From assembly GCF_004122105.1 (NCBI RefSeq), contig NZ_SBKN01000002.1:62001-126000 (forward strand): a stretch of DNA of 64,000 bases, written 5' to 3'. Positions within the stretch are counted from its first letter, which is position 1. Each line of letters starts with the position of its first letter. A program made the position numbers and the translations under genes. The DNA comes from Flavobacterium stagni. Its GTDB lineage: Bacteria; Bacteroidota; Bacteroidia; Flavobacteriales; Flavobacteriaceae. Shown one piece after another: positions 1 through 7,090 of the stretch. The notes beneath the pieces were generated by a model. That model was not told the DNA's origin. It was given only the letters and a program-made list of their open reading frames with translations, and did not search any database.

Positions 1-1098
1 CGAGTTGTAGTTGGACGACATCGAGAAACAATACGCTCCAGCATTCTTAAAACACAACACATCGCCTTCGTTTATTTCGGCGATTCGACGGTTGTTGGCA
101 AACGTATCCGTTTCACAAATGTAACCTACCACAGTATAAAATCGTTCCTTGCCTTTGGGATTGGAAATATTTTCAATCGTGTGGGACGACCCGTAAAACA
201 TGGGTCGAATCAAATGGTTAAATCCGGTATCGATACCCGCAAATACAGTCGAAGTGGTTTGTTTGACAACATTGACTTTGGCCAAGAAATACCCCGCTTC
301 ACTCACTAAGAATTTTCCCGGTTCAAAAGCCAAGGTCAACGGTTTTCCGTATTCTTTTTCGAAGGCCAAAAAGCGTTTGGTTAATTTTTTTCCTAATTCT
401 TCAATGTTGGTTTCAATGTCGCCTTTTTTGTAGGGAACTTTAAAGCCCGAACCGAAATCCAGGAATTCTAAGTTGTTGAATTGTTTGGCGGTATCAAAAA
501 GGATCTCAGCGGCATACAAAAACACTTCGATATCCAGAATATCCGATCCGGTATGCATGTGGATGCCGTTGATGGTCATGCCCGTATTTTCAACAATGCG
601 CAAAATATGCGGCACTTGATAAATCGAAATTCCGAATTTACTATCGATATGACCCACGGAAATATTTTCGTTTCCTCCTGCCATGACATGCGGATTAATG
701 CGAATACACACCGGCGTTTTGGGATGCTTGGTACCAAAATGTTCCAAGACCGATAAATTGTCAATATTGATTTGTACACCCAAAGCCGCCGCTTGTTCCA
801 GTTCTTCAAACGAAACGCCATTGGGGGTGAAAATAATTTTATCCGGCGTGAAACCCGCATGGAGTCCGAGTTGCACTTCTTGAATCGAAACGGTGTCCAG
901 TCCGGACCCCATCTTTCGGAACAGCTTCAAAATCGAAATGTTGGATAATGCCTTCATTGCATAGTTGATGCGTAACGATTCCACCTTGGAAAAGGCGTTG
1001 GTAAGGCGTTGGTATTGGTGTTCGATTTTGTGGGCATCATACACATACAGCGGACAGCCGTAGGTTTCAGCCAATGCGAGTAACTCAGTAGTTTGCAT
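1..1098 (-). CDS. lysA: Diaminopimelate decarboxylase, C-terminus cut by window edge
   Basis: Cytosolic PLP enzyme that decarboxylates meso-diaminopimelate to L-lysine, the last step of the DAP lysine pathway. Only the first 366 residues are inside the window; the family is usually about 400-415, so a short C-terminal piece is missing. The PLP-binding lysine lies in YAMKA (K49) and an HMHTGSD motif lies near residue 180. Further on come EPGKFLVSEAG and, at the very edge, the CFSMSSNYN stretch near the C-terminal substrate site. The ATG at 1098 is chosen because the family starts just before the ETYGCPLYVYD strand, and a clean promoter lies 37 bases upstream. It is divergent from sucC. Identification is very secure; only the end is unknown. 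Confidence 0.95.
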   Translation of the reverse strand, partial: MQTTELLALAETYGCPLYVYDAHKIEHQYQRLTNAFSKVESLRINYAMKALSNISILKLFRKMGSGLDTVSIQEVQLGLHAGFTPDKIIFTPNGVSFEELEQAAALGVQINIDNLSVLEHFGTKHPKTPVCIRINPHVMAGGNENISVGHIDSKFGISIYQVPHILRIVENTGMTINGIHMHTGSDILDIEVFLYAAEILFDTAKQFNNLEFLDFGSGFKVPYKKGDIETNIEELGKKLTKRFLAFEKEYGKPLTLAFEPGKFLVSEAGYFLAKVNVVKQTTSTVFAGIDTGFNHLIRPMFYGSSHTIENISNPKGKERFYTVVGYICETDTFANNRRIAEINEGDVLCFKNAGAYCFSMSSNYNS

Positions 1099-1134
1099 GC
1101 TGTTCAAAAAAATTAAATTTAAAATTATACGCTG

Positions 1135-1165
1135 CAAAGATACCGCATAGCGTGCAGGGAGTCAA
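1135..1165 (-). promoter_or_regulatory. lysA promoter (TTG / TATCTTTG)
   Basis: Read on the minus strand there is a TTG at 1165-1163, a 20-base spacer, then TATCTTTG at 1142-1135. This fits the Bacteroidota consensus of TTG, 17-23 bases, TAnnTTTG exactly. Transcription would start near 1130, giving a leader of roughly 30 bases before the lysA ATG at 1098. Confidence 0.75.
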
Positions 1166-1230
1166 CCGTGTAGCCGATTTATAGGAATATTTTAACAAAG
1201 CAGGGGCGGGATTGGGAATACGGAATTTTT

Positions 1231-1326
1231 TTAGCCCCGATAGAGCCGATATCCTATTTTTTTGGCCTATTCGTCGGTTTTAAAGGGCCAAAAAAATAGA
1301 TAAAGGCGAAAGCGGGAAATAGCTCC
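1231..1326 (-). repeat. Two-armed intergenic repeat element, copy 1
   Basis: This fills most of the 339-base gap between lysA and sucC. Its core is a perfect 14-bp inverted repeat, 1254-1267 with 1286-1299 (CTATTTTTTTGGCC and complement), with an 18-base loop. Outside it are arms that, on the minus strand, read CTTTCGCCTTTATC (left) and GGATATCGGCTCTATC (right). Related arms occur at 2740-2842, 10051-10135 and 25067-25158. No open reading frame is convincing here. The element sits upstream of the sucC promoter without overlapping it. It could be an inert mobile repeat, a small structured RNA or a terminator-like insulator; the sequence does not decide. Confidence 0.6.
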
Positions 1327-1359
1327 AAAAAACTTACTAAATTGATATACATTTCTTTT

Positions 1360-1386
1360 TTGTTTTGGTCGATTTACTTACATTTG
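1360..1386 (+). promoter_or_regulatory. sucC promoter (TACATTTG)
   Basis: TACATTTG at 1379-1386 is an exact match to the Bacteroidota -7 box TAnnTTTG. A TTG lies at 1360-1362, 16 bases upstream, slightly shorter than the usual spacer. Transcription would start near 1391, giving a leader of about 47 bases before the sucC ATG. Confidence 0.65.
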
Positions 1387-1437
1387 TGGCACTTAATATC
1401 GGACCCGTTCCGAATACAACTAAACTTATTCTTTATT

Positions 1438-2631
1438 ATGAACATACACGAATATCAAGGAAAAGAGATTCTCGCAAAATATGGCGTTCGCGTACAACGT
1501 GGTATTGTTGCCAATAATCCAGTGGAAGCGGTAGCAGCTGCCAAACAATTAACAGCCGATACCGGAACTTCTTGGTATGTGGTGAAAGCACAAATTCACG
1601 CTGGAGGCCGCGGAAAAGGCGGAGGTGTGAAATTGGCTAAAAACCTCGATCAAGTTACTGAGATTTCAGAACAAATCATCGGTATGATGTTGGTGACGCC
1701 ACAAACACCACCAGAAGGAAAGAAAGTACACAAAGTATTGATTGCTGAAGATGTATACTATCCTGGGGAAAGCGAAGTTTCTGAATTCTACATGTCGGTA
1801 TTGTTAAACCGCGCCAAAGGAAGAAACATGATTATGTATTCAACTGAAGGTGGGATGGATATTGAAGAAGTAGCTGAAAAAACACCGCATTTGATTTTCA
1901 CCGAAGAAATCGATCCAAACATTGGATTGCAAGGTTTCCAAGCGCGTCGTATCGCCTTCAACTTAGGGTTGTCAGGGAACGCGTTCAAAGAAATGGTGAA
2001 ATTCGTAGATTCATTATATACGGCTTACATCAACAGTGATGCGTCGTTGTTTGAAATTAATCCAGTTTTAAAAACATCCGATAACAAAATTTTAGCGGTT
2101 GACGCTAAAGTAAACATCGACGATAACGCGTTGTACCGTCAAGCAGCGATTGCTGAAATGCGTGACATCCGTGAGGAAAATCCGATCGAAGTGGAAGCGA
2201 AAGAAGCGGGATTAAACTACGTGGATTTGGACGGAACTGTAGGTTGTATGGTAAACGGTGCTGGATTGGCGATGGCTACTATGGACTTGATTAAGTACGC
2301 AGGTTTTGAGCCGGCTAACTTCTTGGACGTGGGGGGAACTGCCGATGCTAAACGTGTGGAGACGGCCTTCCGTATCATCTTGAAAGATCCAAACGTGAAA
2401 GCGATTTTAATCAATATTTTTGGGGGTATCGTACGTTGTGACCGTGTGGCGCAAGGTGTAGTTGATGCCTACAAAAATATGGGTGACGATATCAAAGTGC
2501 CAATCATTGTTCGTTTACAAGGAACCAATGCTGAGGTGGCTAAAGAATTAATCGACAACTCTGGAATGCCTATTTTATCGGCAGTACAATTCCAAGAAGC
2601 AGCAGATCAAGTTAAAGCGGCTTTGTCGTAA
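1438..2631 (+). CDS. sucC: Succinyl-CoA synthetase beta subunit
   Basis: Beta (nucleotide-binding) subunit of succinyl-CoA ligase of the TCA cycle, converting succinyl-CoA to succinate with formation of ATP or GTP. 397 aa, close to the 388 of E. coli SucC. The N-terminal ATP-grasp domain shows MNIHEYQGKEILAKYGV and AQIHAGGRGKGGGV. The C-terminal CoA-ligase domain shows GGTADAKRVETAF and INIFGGIVRCDRVA. The reading frame is open from 1342, but MNIHEYQGK is the family N-terminus, so the ATG at 1438 is used. The partner sucD is not next to it; a terminator follows, so it is probably monocistronic. Confidence 0.97.
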   Translation: MNIHEYQGKEILAKYGVRVQRGIVANNPVEAVAAAKQLTADTGTSWYVVKAQIHAGGRGKGGGVKLAKNLDQVTEISEQIIGMMLVTPQTPPEGKKVHKVLIAEDVYYPGESEVSEFYMSVLLNRAKGRNMIMYSTEGGMDIEEVAEKTPHLIFTEEIDPNIGLQGFQARRIAFNLGLSGNAFKEMVKFVDSLYTAYINSDASLFEINPVLKTSDNKILAVDAKVNIDDNALYRQAAIAEMRDIREENPIEVEAKEAGLNYVDLDGTVGCMVNGAGLAMATMDLIKYAGFEPANFLDVGGTADAKRVETAFRIILKDPNVKAILINIFGGIVRCDRVAQGVVDAYKNMGDDIKVPIIVRLQGTNAEVAKELIDNSGMPILSAVQFQEAADQVKAALS

Positions 2632-2659
2632 CGATAAATTAACGAAAGTGACGAAAGTT

Positions 2660-2690
2660 CCGATGACGCAAGTTGTCGGGATTTTTTTTG
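2660..2690 (+). terminator. Rho-independent terminator of sucC
   Basis: An 8-bp stem (2660-2667 with 2672-2679, including G.U pairs) closes a GCAA tetraloop and is followed by a run of eight T. It lies 29 bases after the sucC stop codon. Confidence 0.7.
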
Positions 2691-2696
2691 GCATAA

Positions 2697-2727
2697 AAAA
2701 ACGCCCAGCTTCAAACTGGGCGTTTTG
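2697..2727. terminator. Bidirectional terminator
   Basis: A 12-bp perfect stem with core ACGCCCAG/CTGGGCGT and a 7-base loop is flanked by A-rich and T-rich ends. It can stop transcription in both directions: a second stop after sucC, and the terminator of the minus-strand lipoprotein gene at 2844-3818, whose transcript would include repeat copy 2. Confidence 0.8.
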
Positions 2728-2739
2728 TGTTTTATAGTT

Positions 2740-2842
2740 TGGGCGCTCCCCGAAGGGTCAGGCTATCCGTTGCAAGTCCGTTGCCTTCGTTCCTCCGGCA
2801 TCCGGGCTTTCCACTGCTATCCTTAGCGCAATTAGTGCTGCT
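2740..2842 (+). repeat. Two-armed intergenic repeat element, copy 2
   Basis: G+C-rich non-coding block between the sucC terminators and the end of the lipoprotein gene. It has the arms CTATCCGTTGCAAGTC (left) and CTTTCCACTGCTATCC (right), the latter followed by TTAGCGC. The arms resemble those of the copies at 1231, 10051 and 25067, and the middle holds a short imperfect C/G-rich repeat. The block sits inside the 3' untranslated region of the minus-strand gene. It is more degenerate than copies 1 and 4. Confidence 0.5.
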
Positions 2843-2843
2843 A

Positions 2844-3818
2844 TTATAGTTTTGCTAACCAAAGGGAAGCATTCATGTGCAAACGCGAATGGGATACCAA
2901 TTCGGTCCAACCCGGATACAATGTATCGCCCGGTGTTCCAGTGCCGTCATCCGCGGGCGAACTGTCGCAAATCGCAAATACACGTCCCGTACCAAATGTT
3001 GCGCTAGCACACATCACATTCGTTGTGCCTTGTGTTGAAGTCGAACGCCAGATTAATCCTTTCACTGTGGTGTTTGCCGTGGTGTTCAAACTTAGGGTCG
3101 AACCCGCAGAGAATTTTAAATTGGAAACCACACCTTGTGAACCATTCAAAATAGGATCGGTAGTCGCACTTAAGCGATTGGTTGTCGTTTCAGAAATGTT
3201 AACCGCATTAAATGTAAATCCGAACGGATTGGTTTTTACCGTATTGGTACTCATTAAATCGTTCCAAACTTTTACCGCATCGTAGCCATCGTTATTACGG
3301 TCGGCACCGTTATGGTTACCTATGATAAACAAACCGCCACCGTTTTGTACAAATCGTAAAATGGCCGTTTTTTCTGCAGCTGTAAATCGGATATTAGGCT
3401 CAGTAACCACATAAACATCATAATTTTTTAAATCTTGAACACCGGTTCCTCCATAAGTAATCGCTGTTCCCGAAGGTAAGGTTTCTACAGTATGCCCCAA
3501 TTTTGCTAAGGCAACGCCCCATGAAGACAATCCGCCACGCCAATAACTTTCAGGCGTTGTCGCAGTAATGCCCGATTGTGCCGGAGTTGGAATACGTTGT
3601 GGATTAGTGGAATCAGCATCCAAAATCCAATCCGCATTACCCGCCGTTTCGGCTTTGGTCGCGTCAAATAAGAATTTTTTGGGTGTAGTAGCCAATGTCG
3701 TTGTTGAACCTGTGGTCACTTTTGCCGAAGTTGCGGCAGGTGTTGTTTCAGCCTCTTGCGTACAAGCTACATTAAGTAACCCGACTATGGCTAAGAAGGA
3801 TAATGTGATTTTTCTCAT
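2844..3818 (-). CDS. Lipoprotein with ThuA/GATase1-like fold, function unknown
   Basis: 324 aa. The N-terminus is a lipoprotein signal ending in the lipobox LNVAC (Cys at about 19), so the product should be a cell-envelope lipoprotein. After a Thr/Ala-rich linker (to about 45) the rest reads like a class I glutamine amidotransferase-like domain of the ThuA/DUF4350 kind. Visible parts are LKNYDVYVVTEPN, then EKTAILRFVQNGGGLFIIGNHNG (the usual LxxFVxxGGG turn), and near the end GTGRVFAICDSSPADDG. No catalytic Cys-His-Glu triad can be recognised, so enzymatic activity is doubtful. It is isolated from other genes of related function; the terminator at 2697-2727 lies downstream. The fold is inferred from motif style only. 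Confidence 0.75.
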   Translation of the reverse strand: MRKITLSFLAIVGLLNVACTQEAETTPAATSAKVTTGSTTTLATTPKKFLFDATKAETAGNADWILDADSTNPQRIPTPAQSGITATTPESYWRGGLSSWGVALAKLGHTVETLPSGTAITYGGTGVQDLKNYDVYVVTEPNIRFTAAEKTAILRFVQNGGGLFIIGNHNGADRNNDGYDAVKVWNDLMSTNTVKTNPFGFTFNAVNISETTTNRLSATTDPILNGSQGVVSNLKFSAGSTLSLNTTANTTVKGLIWRSTSTQGTTNVMCASATFGTGRVFAICDSSPADDGTGTPGDTLYPGWTELVSHSRLHMNASLWLAKL

Positions 3819-3849
3819 TGTAATGAACTGTTTAGAGTGCTGTAAACAT

Positions 3850-3881
3850 AAAAAAAAATCAGCATAAACCGCTGATTTTTA
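3850..3881 (-). terminator. Terminator of the DUF2892 gene
   Basis: On the minus strand the stem ATCAGC/GCTGAT, extended by A-T pairs, has a 7-base loop and is followed by nine T. It lies 32 bases after the stop of the 67-aa membrane protein gene. Confidence 0.7.
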
Positions 3882-3913
3882 AATCCTATTCTGTGAAAAT
3901 TATTCACAAATTG

Positions 3914-4117
3914 TTAATTTTTTTTGGATGTATTTAATCCGAGTAAAGTATAGAGCGGACAAAAACTCACCAAAGAAGTCAATGTAAATACACCCGCAAA
4001 CACGAGGCCTATAGTTCCTAAAGTACCCGAAATTACTTCTCTACTGTAAAGTAAAACCAACGCAGCTGCAATGATTAGTCGAATCGCACGGTCTGCAAAA
4101 CCCATATTTTTTTTCAT
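3914..4117 (-). CDS. DUF2892 small inner-membrane protein (YgaP-like)
   Basis: 67 aa with two predicted membrane helices, about residues 10-27 and 31-50. It matches the DUF2892 family, the membrane part also found at the C-terminus of YgaP rhodaneses: MGFADRAIRLIIAAALVLLY, a GTLG turn, then SFCPLYTLLGLNT with the typical CPLY motif. The family's function is not known; members often sit near sulfur or redox genes, which are absent here. The gene is monocistronic, with its own terminator at 3850 and a promoter region carrying a 16-bp Crp/Fnr-like inverted repeat. Confidence 0.9.
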   Translation of the reverse strand: MKKNMGFADRAIRLIIAAALVLLYSREVISGTLGTIGLVFAGVFTLTSLVSFCPLYTLLGLNTSKKN

Positions 4118-4144
4118 CGTTTTTGTTTTTTTAAATTGTCATAG

Positions 4145-4152
4145 TAAAGGTA
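4145..4152 (-). promoter_or_regulatory. -7 box of the DUF2892 gene
   Basis: TACCTTTA on the minus strand matches seven of eight positions of TAnnTTTG. No good TTG lies at the -33 position, which fits an activator-dependent promoter. Transcription would start near 4140. Confidence 0.4.
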
Positions 4153-4173
4153 ACCGTATAAAAAACAGGAAAA

Positions 4174-4189
4174 CGTGACCTAGGTTACA
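4174..4189. promoter_or_regulatory. Possible Crp/Fnr-family operator
   Basis: An imperfect 16-base palindrome reads TGTAACCTAGGTCACG on the minus strand, with half sites TGTAA and TCACG around CCTAGG. This is the layout of a Crp/Fnr-type site (TGTGA-N6-TCACA). Its centre (4181.5) lies about 41 bases upstream of the predicted start of the DUF2892 transcript, the classic position of an activator site. No regulator gene is nearby. Confidence 0.4.
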
Positions 4190-4209
4190 AACCGTTGGGA
4201 AAGAAAGTG

Positions 4210-4614
4210 TTACTTTTCTTTCTTCTTGCCGTTTTTGTAGTTGACTTTCTCCACAATAACCGGTTTGGCATTGAATTTCTTGGCTGGTTTTTTGCCAAAC
4301 GATTTGGGAGCAGTTCCTTTTGGCTTTTCGCTGACTTCTTTCTTGGGCGGTGTCTTTTTATGTGTGGCAATCACCTCCAGTGGATTCTTAGGCGCGTCTT
4401 TGGGTCCGCGCAAATGGATAATCAATCCGTTTAAGAAATTGCGTAGAATTTGGTCGCCACAATCCATATACTTCGGATGTTCCGTATCCCGGAAAAAGTT
4501 ACCCAATTCGCCTTTTGAAATGCGGAAATCCACCAATTCCAAAATTTCTACAATTTGGTCATCGCGCAACTGTAAGGCTACTCGGAGTTTTTTAAAGATA
4601 TCGTTGTTGTTCAT
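4210..4614 (-). CDS. DUF1456 (YehS-like) protein
   Basis: 134 aa. The first 80 or so residues match DUF1456: MNNNDIFKKLRVALQLRDD, IVEILELVDFRISKGELGNFFR and a final helix ending FLNGLIIHLRG. These are the two related helical halves seen in E. coli YehS. Residues 85-134 form a Lys/Pro-rich, probably disordered basic tail with many K, P and A, suggesting nucleic-acid contact; that is inference. The function of the family is not established. A heptanucleotide repeat array begins only a few bases upstream of its ATG. Confidence 0.85.
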   Translation of the reverse strand: MNNNDIFKKLRVALQLRDDQIVEILELVDFRISKGELGNFFRDTEHPKYMDCGDQILRNFLNGLIIHLRGPKDAPKNPLEVIATHKKTPPKKEVSEKPKGTAPKSFGKKPAKKFNAKPVIVEKVNYKNGKKKEK

Positions 4615-4619
4615 CTTTT

Positions 4620-4719
4620 CAGTAATCAGTTTACAGTAATCAGTATTCAGTGTTCAGTATTCAGTGTTCAGTATTCAGTGTTCAGTATTCAGTATTCAGT
4701 GTTCAGTATTCAGTGTTCA
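4620..4719. repeat. Heptanucleotide repeat array (ATTCAGT / GTTCAGT)
   Basis: About a dozen near-perfect 7-base units, mostly alternating ATTCAGT and GTTCAGT, with AATCAGT near the edge. They lie between the start of the DUF1456 gene and the end of the esterase gene. No spacers separate the units, so this is not a CRISPR array. The same units in opposite orientation occur at 37495-37548. Confidence 0.85.
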
Positions 4720-4744
4720 CTCATCAGTATACGAACGCTAGTCA

Positions 4745-4776
4745 CTAAAATCTAAAATCTAAATTCTAAATTCAAA
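4745..4776. repeat. Short A/T-rich heptamer repeat
   Basis: Four to five degenerate copies of ATCTAAA / TTCTAAA run up to the end of the esterase gene, just beyond the array at 4620-4719. Confidence 0.5.
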
Positions 4777-5572
4777 ACAGCCAAAGGTACGCTTTTTCAA
4801 ACTGTTCACTCCACATTTTCTCGTTATGTTGGCCGCCTTTGATAATCACGCTTTTGTTCATTTTTTTACACGAACAGCGTTGGGTATTGATCCAATATTC
4901 GGTGGCTTGCATATCCTTGACCATATCGTCATCGCCTTCTTGATCGCCGCACAACAAATAAATTCTCGCTTTGTACTCTTTTGTTGCTGTAAGGAGTTGG
5001 TTTAAGGGTTCGCGATTGATCCAAAAGGCAGGGGAGAAGCAACCCACTTTTCCAAAAACATCAGGATACTTTATCGAAGCGTAAAACGCCATTAATCCGC
5101 CCAGCGAACTTCCAAAAATCGCGGTGTTTTTGGCGTTGGTTTTTGTGCGGTAATGGCTATCGATATACGGTTTTAAGGTTTGTACCAAAAAGGCCAAATA
5201 CGCATCGCCTTTGCCACCGCCGTATTTTGCATTGGGAAAGGGCGTCAATTCTTCCAGACGTTTTTCTCCGCCGTGTTCGATACCTACTACAATCACTTGG
5301 GCGTTCAAACGGTCCAATGTTTCGTCAATCTTCCATTCGCCAACATACGAAGTTTTGGCATCAAATAAATTTTGACCATCGGGCATGTAAATCACAGGAT
5401 AGTATTGCTTCGATTGGACGTAATCTTTGGGAAGGTATAACCAAATTTTCTTGGTAGTTTGCAATTGTGGCGCTTCGAGGGTAAAGGTTTGAACTTGCGG
5501 AGAAGCCGTACTTTCTTGCCCAAAATGAGGGAGGGAAAAAACAAGGAGTAGGAAAACGACTATTTTTTGCAC
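4772..5572 (-). CDS. Secreted esterase, enterochelin-esterase (IroE/Fes-like) family
   Basis: 266 aa alpha/beta hydrolase of the putative esterase family (PF00756, COG2819). A signal peptide covers about residues 1-18 (MQKIVVFLLLVFSLPHFG), so it acts outside the inner membrane. The nucleophile elbow is GSSLGG near residue 155, after the oxyanion strand IYMPDGQN. CFSPAFWIN follows, then an acidic stretch CGDQEGDDD and the likely catalytic His in GGQHNEKMWSEQF near the end. Family members hydrolyse ester bonds of siderophores or acylated sugars; the substrate here cannot be told. The first codon is GTG (5572); no ATG precedes the signal peptide. It ends inside an A/T-rich repeat. Confidence 0.88.
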   Translation of the reverse strand: MQKIVVFLLLVFSLPHFGQESTASPQVQTFTLEAPQLQTTKKIWLYLPKDYVQSKQYYPVIYMPDGQNLFDAKTSYVGEWKIDETLDRLNAQVIVVGIEHGGEKRLEELTPFPNAKYGGGKGDAYLAFLVQTLKPYIDSHYRTKTNAKNTAIFGSSLGGLMAFYASIKYPDVFGKVGCFSPAFWINREPLNQLLTATKEYKARIYLLCGDQEGDDDMVKDMQATEYWINTQRCSCKKMNKSVIIKGGQHNEKMWSEQFEKAYLWLF

Positions 5573-5622
5573 AGAATTCGAATTTAAGATTTTTTTATAT
5601 TTTAGCTAAAAATACGGAAATC

Positions 5623-6024
5623 ATGAACACCCAAGCCGAAAAAATCAGTTTATTGTCCGATATGATTGCCTTTGCCATTGTCGATGGTGAATTGCATGAA
5701 CGCGAATATGCTTTTTTGACGATTATCGCCACGGAATTGGGGATTTCCAAAGAGGAACTGCGCCAACTTTTTCACGAAGAACACCGCAGTGAAATTATCA
5801 AATCCGAGTTTGAACGCGTGCAACAATTTTACCGTTTGGCCTTACTGATGCATTGCGACGGAATCTTACACGAACGCGAACAAATTAAAATTCGGGAAAT
5901 CGGGATTAACATGGGACTCAATCCCCATGCGATTAAACGCGTATTGAAAGCCATGGAAGATTCGCCCACGCGCATGATTGATCCCAATTTCTTACTCGAA
6001 GTCTTTCAAGAGCAACACAACTGA
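5623..6024 (+). CDS. TerB-like helical protein
   Basis: 133 aa, all-helical, with two copies of the TerB-type signature: AFAIVDGELHEREYAFLTIIA (about 16-36) and ALLMHCDGILHEREQIKIREI (about 70-92). Both place an acidic Asp-Gly pair in the loop, the expected metal-binding position of TerB folds. TerB proteins are linked to tellurite resistance and phage or stress responses in other bacteria, but no ter cluster is present, so the role is open. Similar flavobacterial proteins are sometimes mislabelled as UvrB; there is no helicase motif. It precedes hsp20 in the same direction, separated by a likely terminator. Confidence 0.75.
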   Translation: MNTQAEKISLLSDMIAFAIVDGELHEREYAFLTIIATELGISKEELRQLFHEEHRSEIIKSEFERVQQFYRLALLMHCDGILHEREQIKIREIGINMGLNPHAIKRVLKAMEDSPTRMIDPNFLLEVFQEQHN

Positions 6025-6078
6025 AAATTAGTCAGTTAACATTTTCTTAAATCGGTCAAAATTTCTTTTTTTTCGTAT

Positions 6079-6105
6079 CAAAAAATGTCAAAATGACTTT
6101 TTTTG
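6079..6105 (+). terminator. Weak terminator after the TerB-like gene
   Basis: TGTCA/TGAC close a three-base loop inside a run of A on the left and T on the right. It lies 55 bases after the stop. The stem is short, so confidence is low. Confidence 0.35.
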
Positions 6106-6173
6106 GGTAGTGGTCTATTCTTTGTCTAGAGTGAATTATACTTTTAAAAATGTTTAATTAAAAAAGAAAAGAT

Positions 6174-6605
6174 ATGACACTTGTAAAAAGAAATGCCGTG
6201 AGTTTTCCATCCGTTTTTGATGAGTTTTTCAAACCCGATTGGATGGGAGGAATGCAAAATTTTGGGGCAAACGTTCCTGCCGTAAACATTAAAGAAACCG
6301 AAACTGCTTTTGGGATCGAATTGGCCGCTCCTGGAAAAAACAAATCCGATTTTAACATTGAAATTGATTTGAATGTATTGACGATTTCCTCAGAAACAAA
6401 AGCACAACGGGAAGAAAATCAAAATGAAGGACGCTACACCCGCAGAGAGTTTAGTTATTCCTCTTTTAAGCGTTCCTTCACCTTGCCGGATAGCGTGAAT
6501 ACCGAGGCCATTCAGGCTAATTATGAAAATGGGGTGTTGCACATTACCTTGCCCAAACGCGAGGAAGCTTTACCCAAACCCAAACGATTGATTGAGATCG
6601 GTTAA
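6174..6605 (+). CDS. Small heat-shock protein, Hsp20 family
   Basis: 143 aa, the normal length of class A small heat-shock proteins. These are ATP-independent chaperones that hold unfolding proteins in the cytosol as large oligomers. The alpha-crystallin domain spans about 35-140, with VPAVNIKETETAFGIELAAPG, the strand ending SFTLPDSV, and the signature ANYENGVLHITLPKRE near the C-terminus. The closing KPKRLIEIG contains the I-x-I oligomerisation motif. The TATTCTTTG at 6116-6124 resembles a -7 box with one extra base; no CIRCE element is seen. A strong terminator follows. Confidence 0.95.
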   Translation: MTLVKRNAVSFPSVFDEFFKPDWMGGMQNFGANVPAVNIKETETAFGIELAAPGKNKSDFNIEIDLNVLTISSETKAQREENQNEGRYTRREFSYSSFKRSFTLPDSVNTEAIQANYENGVLHITLPKREEALPKPKRLIEIG

Positions 6606-6626
6606 TTATAGCGATACTAGCAATTA

Positions 6627-6651
6627 AGCATCCTTCGGGGTGCTTTTTTTT
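6627..6651 (+). terminator. Terminator of hsp20
   Basis: AGCATCC and GGGTGCT close a TTCG tetraloop, followed by seven or more T. It overlaps the last bases of the convergent thioesterase gene. Confidence 0.85.
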
Positions 6652-7087
6652 ATTGATAGCCCAAACTTTCATCCAACGCCAAGCCACTTTTCATAAAATT
6701 ACCCGTGCCACGCGCTACTTCACGTCCTTTGCTATCGTATAAAATAGCATCGCCAATAAATAAATTGCGCGATACAAATTGCACCGTCCCAATGGCTGTA
6801 ATTATGCCGGTTTTCACCGGGCGTAAAATTTGGATATGAAATGAAGTTGTGTACACAAAACTATCGGTGATCTGGGAATTGACAGCAAAATAGGCGGCAT
6901 CGTCTAGCATTTTAAAGTAGACCGAACCGTGGAGCGATTGGCCCGCATGAAAATAATCGGGTTGTACCGTAAGGGAAATTTCTGCCCGACCTTCGGATAC
7001 CGTGAGTTGCACATCGGGATAAATTTTTTGATTGATGGGGCCCGAATGGTACATGTTTTCTAATTTGCGGTAATGGGTTTCGTTCAT
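6650..7087 (-). CDS. PaaI-like hotdog-fold acyl-CoA thioesterase
   Basis: 145 aa, hotdog fold. The hallmark helix is HAGQSLHGSVYFKMLDDAA (about 47-65), with the HGG-like turn and the catalytic Asp of the PaaI/4HBT group. FHIQILRPVKTGIITAIGTV forms the central sheet and VARGTGNFMKS the last strand. Such enzymes hydrolyse acyl- or aryl-CoA thioesters in the cytosol; the substrate is not apparent. The gene begins only three bases after the stop codon of the upstream 271-aa gene, so the two are probably cotranscribed. Confidence 0.85.
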   Translation of the reverse strand: MNETHYRKLENMYHSGPINQKIYPDVQLTVSEGRAEISLTVQPDYFHAGQSLHGSVYFKMLDDAAYFAVNSQITDSFVYTTSFHIQILRPVKTGIITAIGTVQFVSRNLFIGDAILYDSKGREVARGTGNFMKSGLALDESLGYQ

Positions 7088-7090
7088 CTA

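Noticed and set aside
1342-1437. N-terminal extension of SucC
   Set aside because: The extension overlaps the promoter and predicted start of transcription, and family proteins begin at MNIHEYQGK (1438).
2844-3818. Active glutamine amidotransferase
   Set aside because: The overall layout is similar, but no Cys nucleophile elbow or His-Glu pair can be identified.
4620-4719. Possible CRISPR array
   Set aside because: Units are 7 bases, contiguous and without spacers; no cas genes occur in the window.
5623-6024. Tellurite-resistance or phage-defence locus around the TerB-like gene
   Set aside because: No other ter genes or defence genes are nearby; neighbours are unrelated and separated by a probable terminator.
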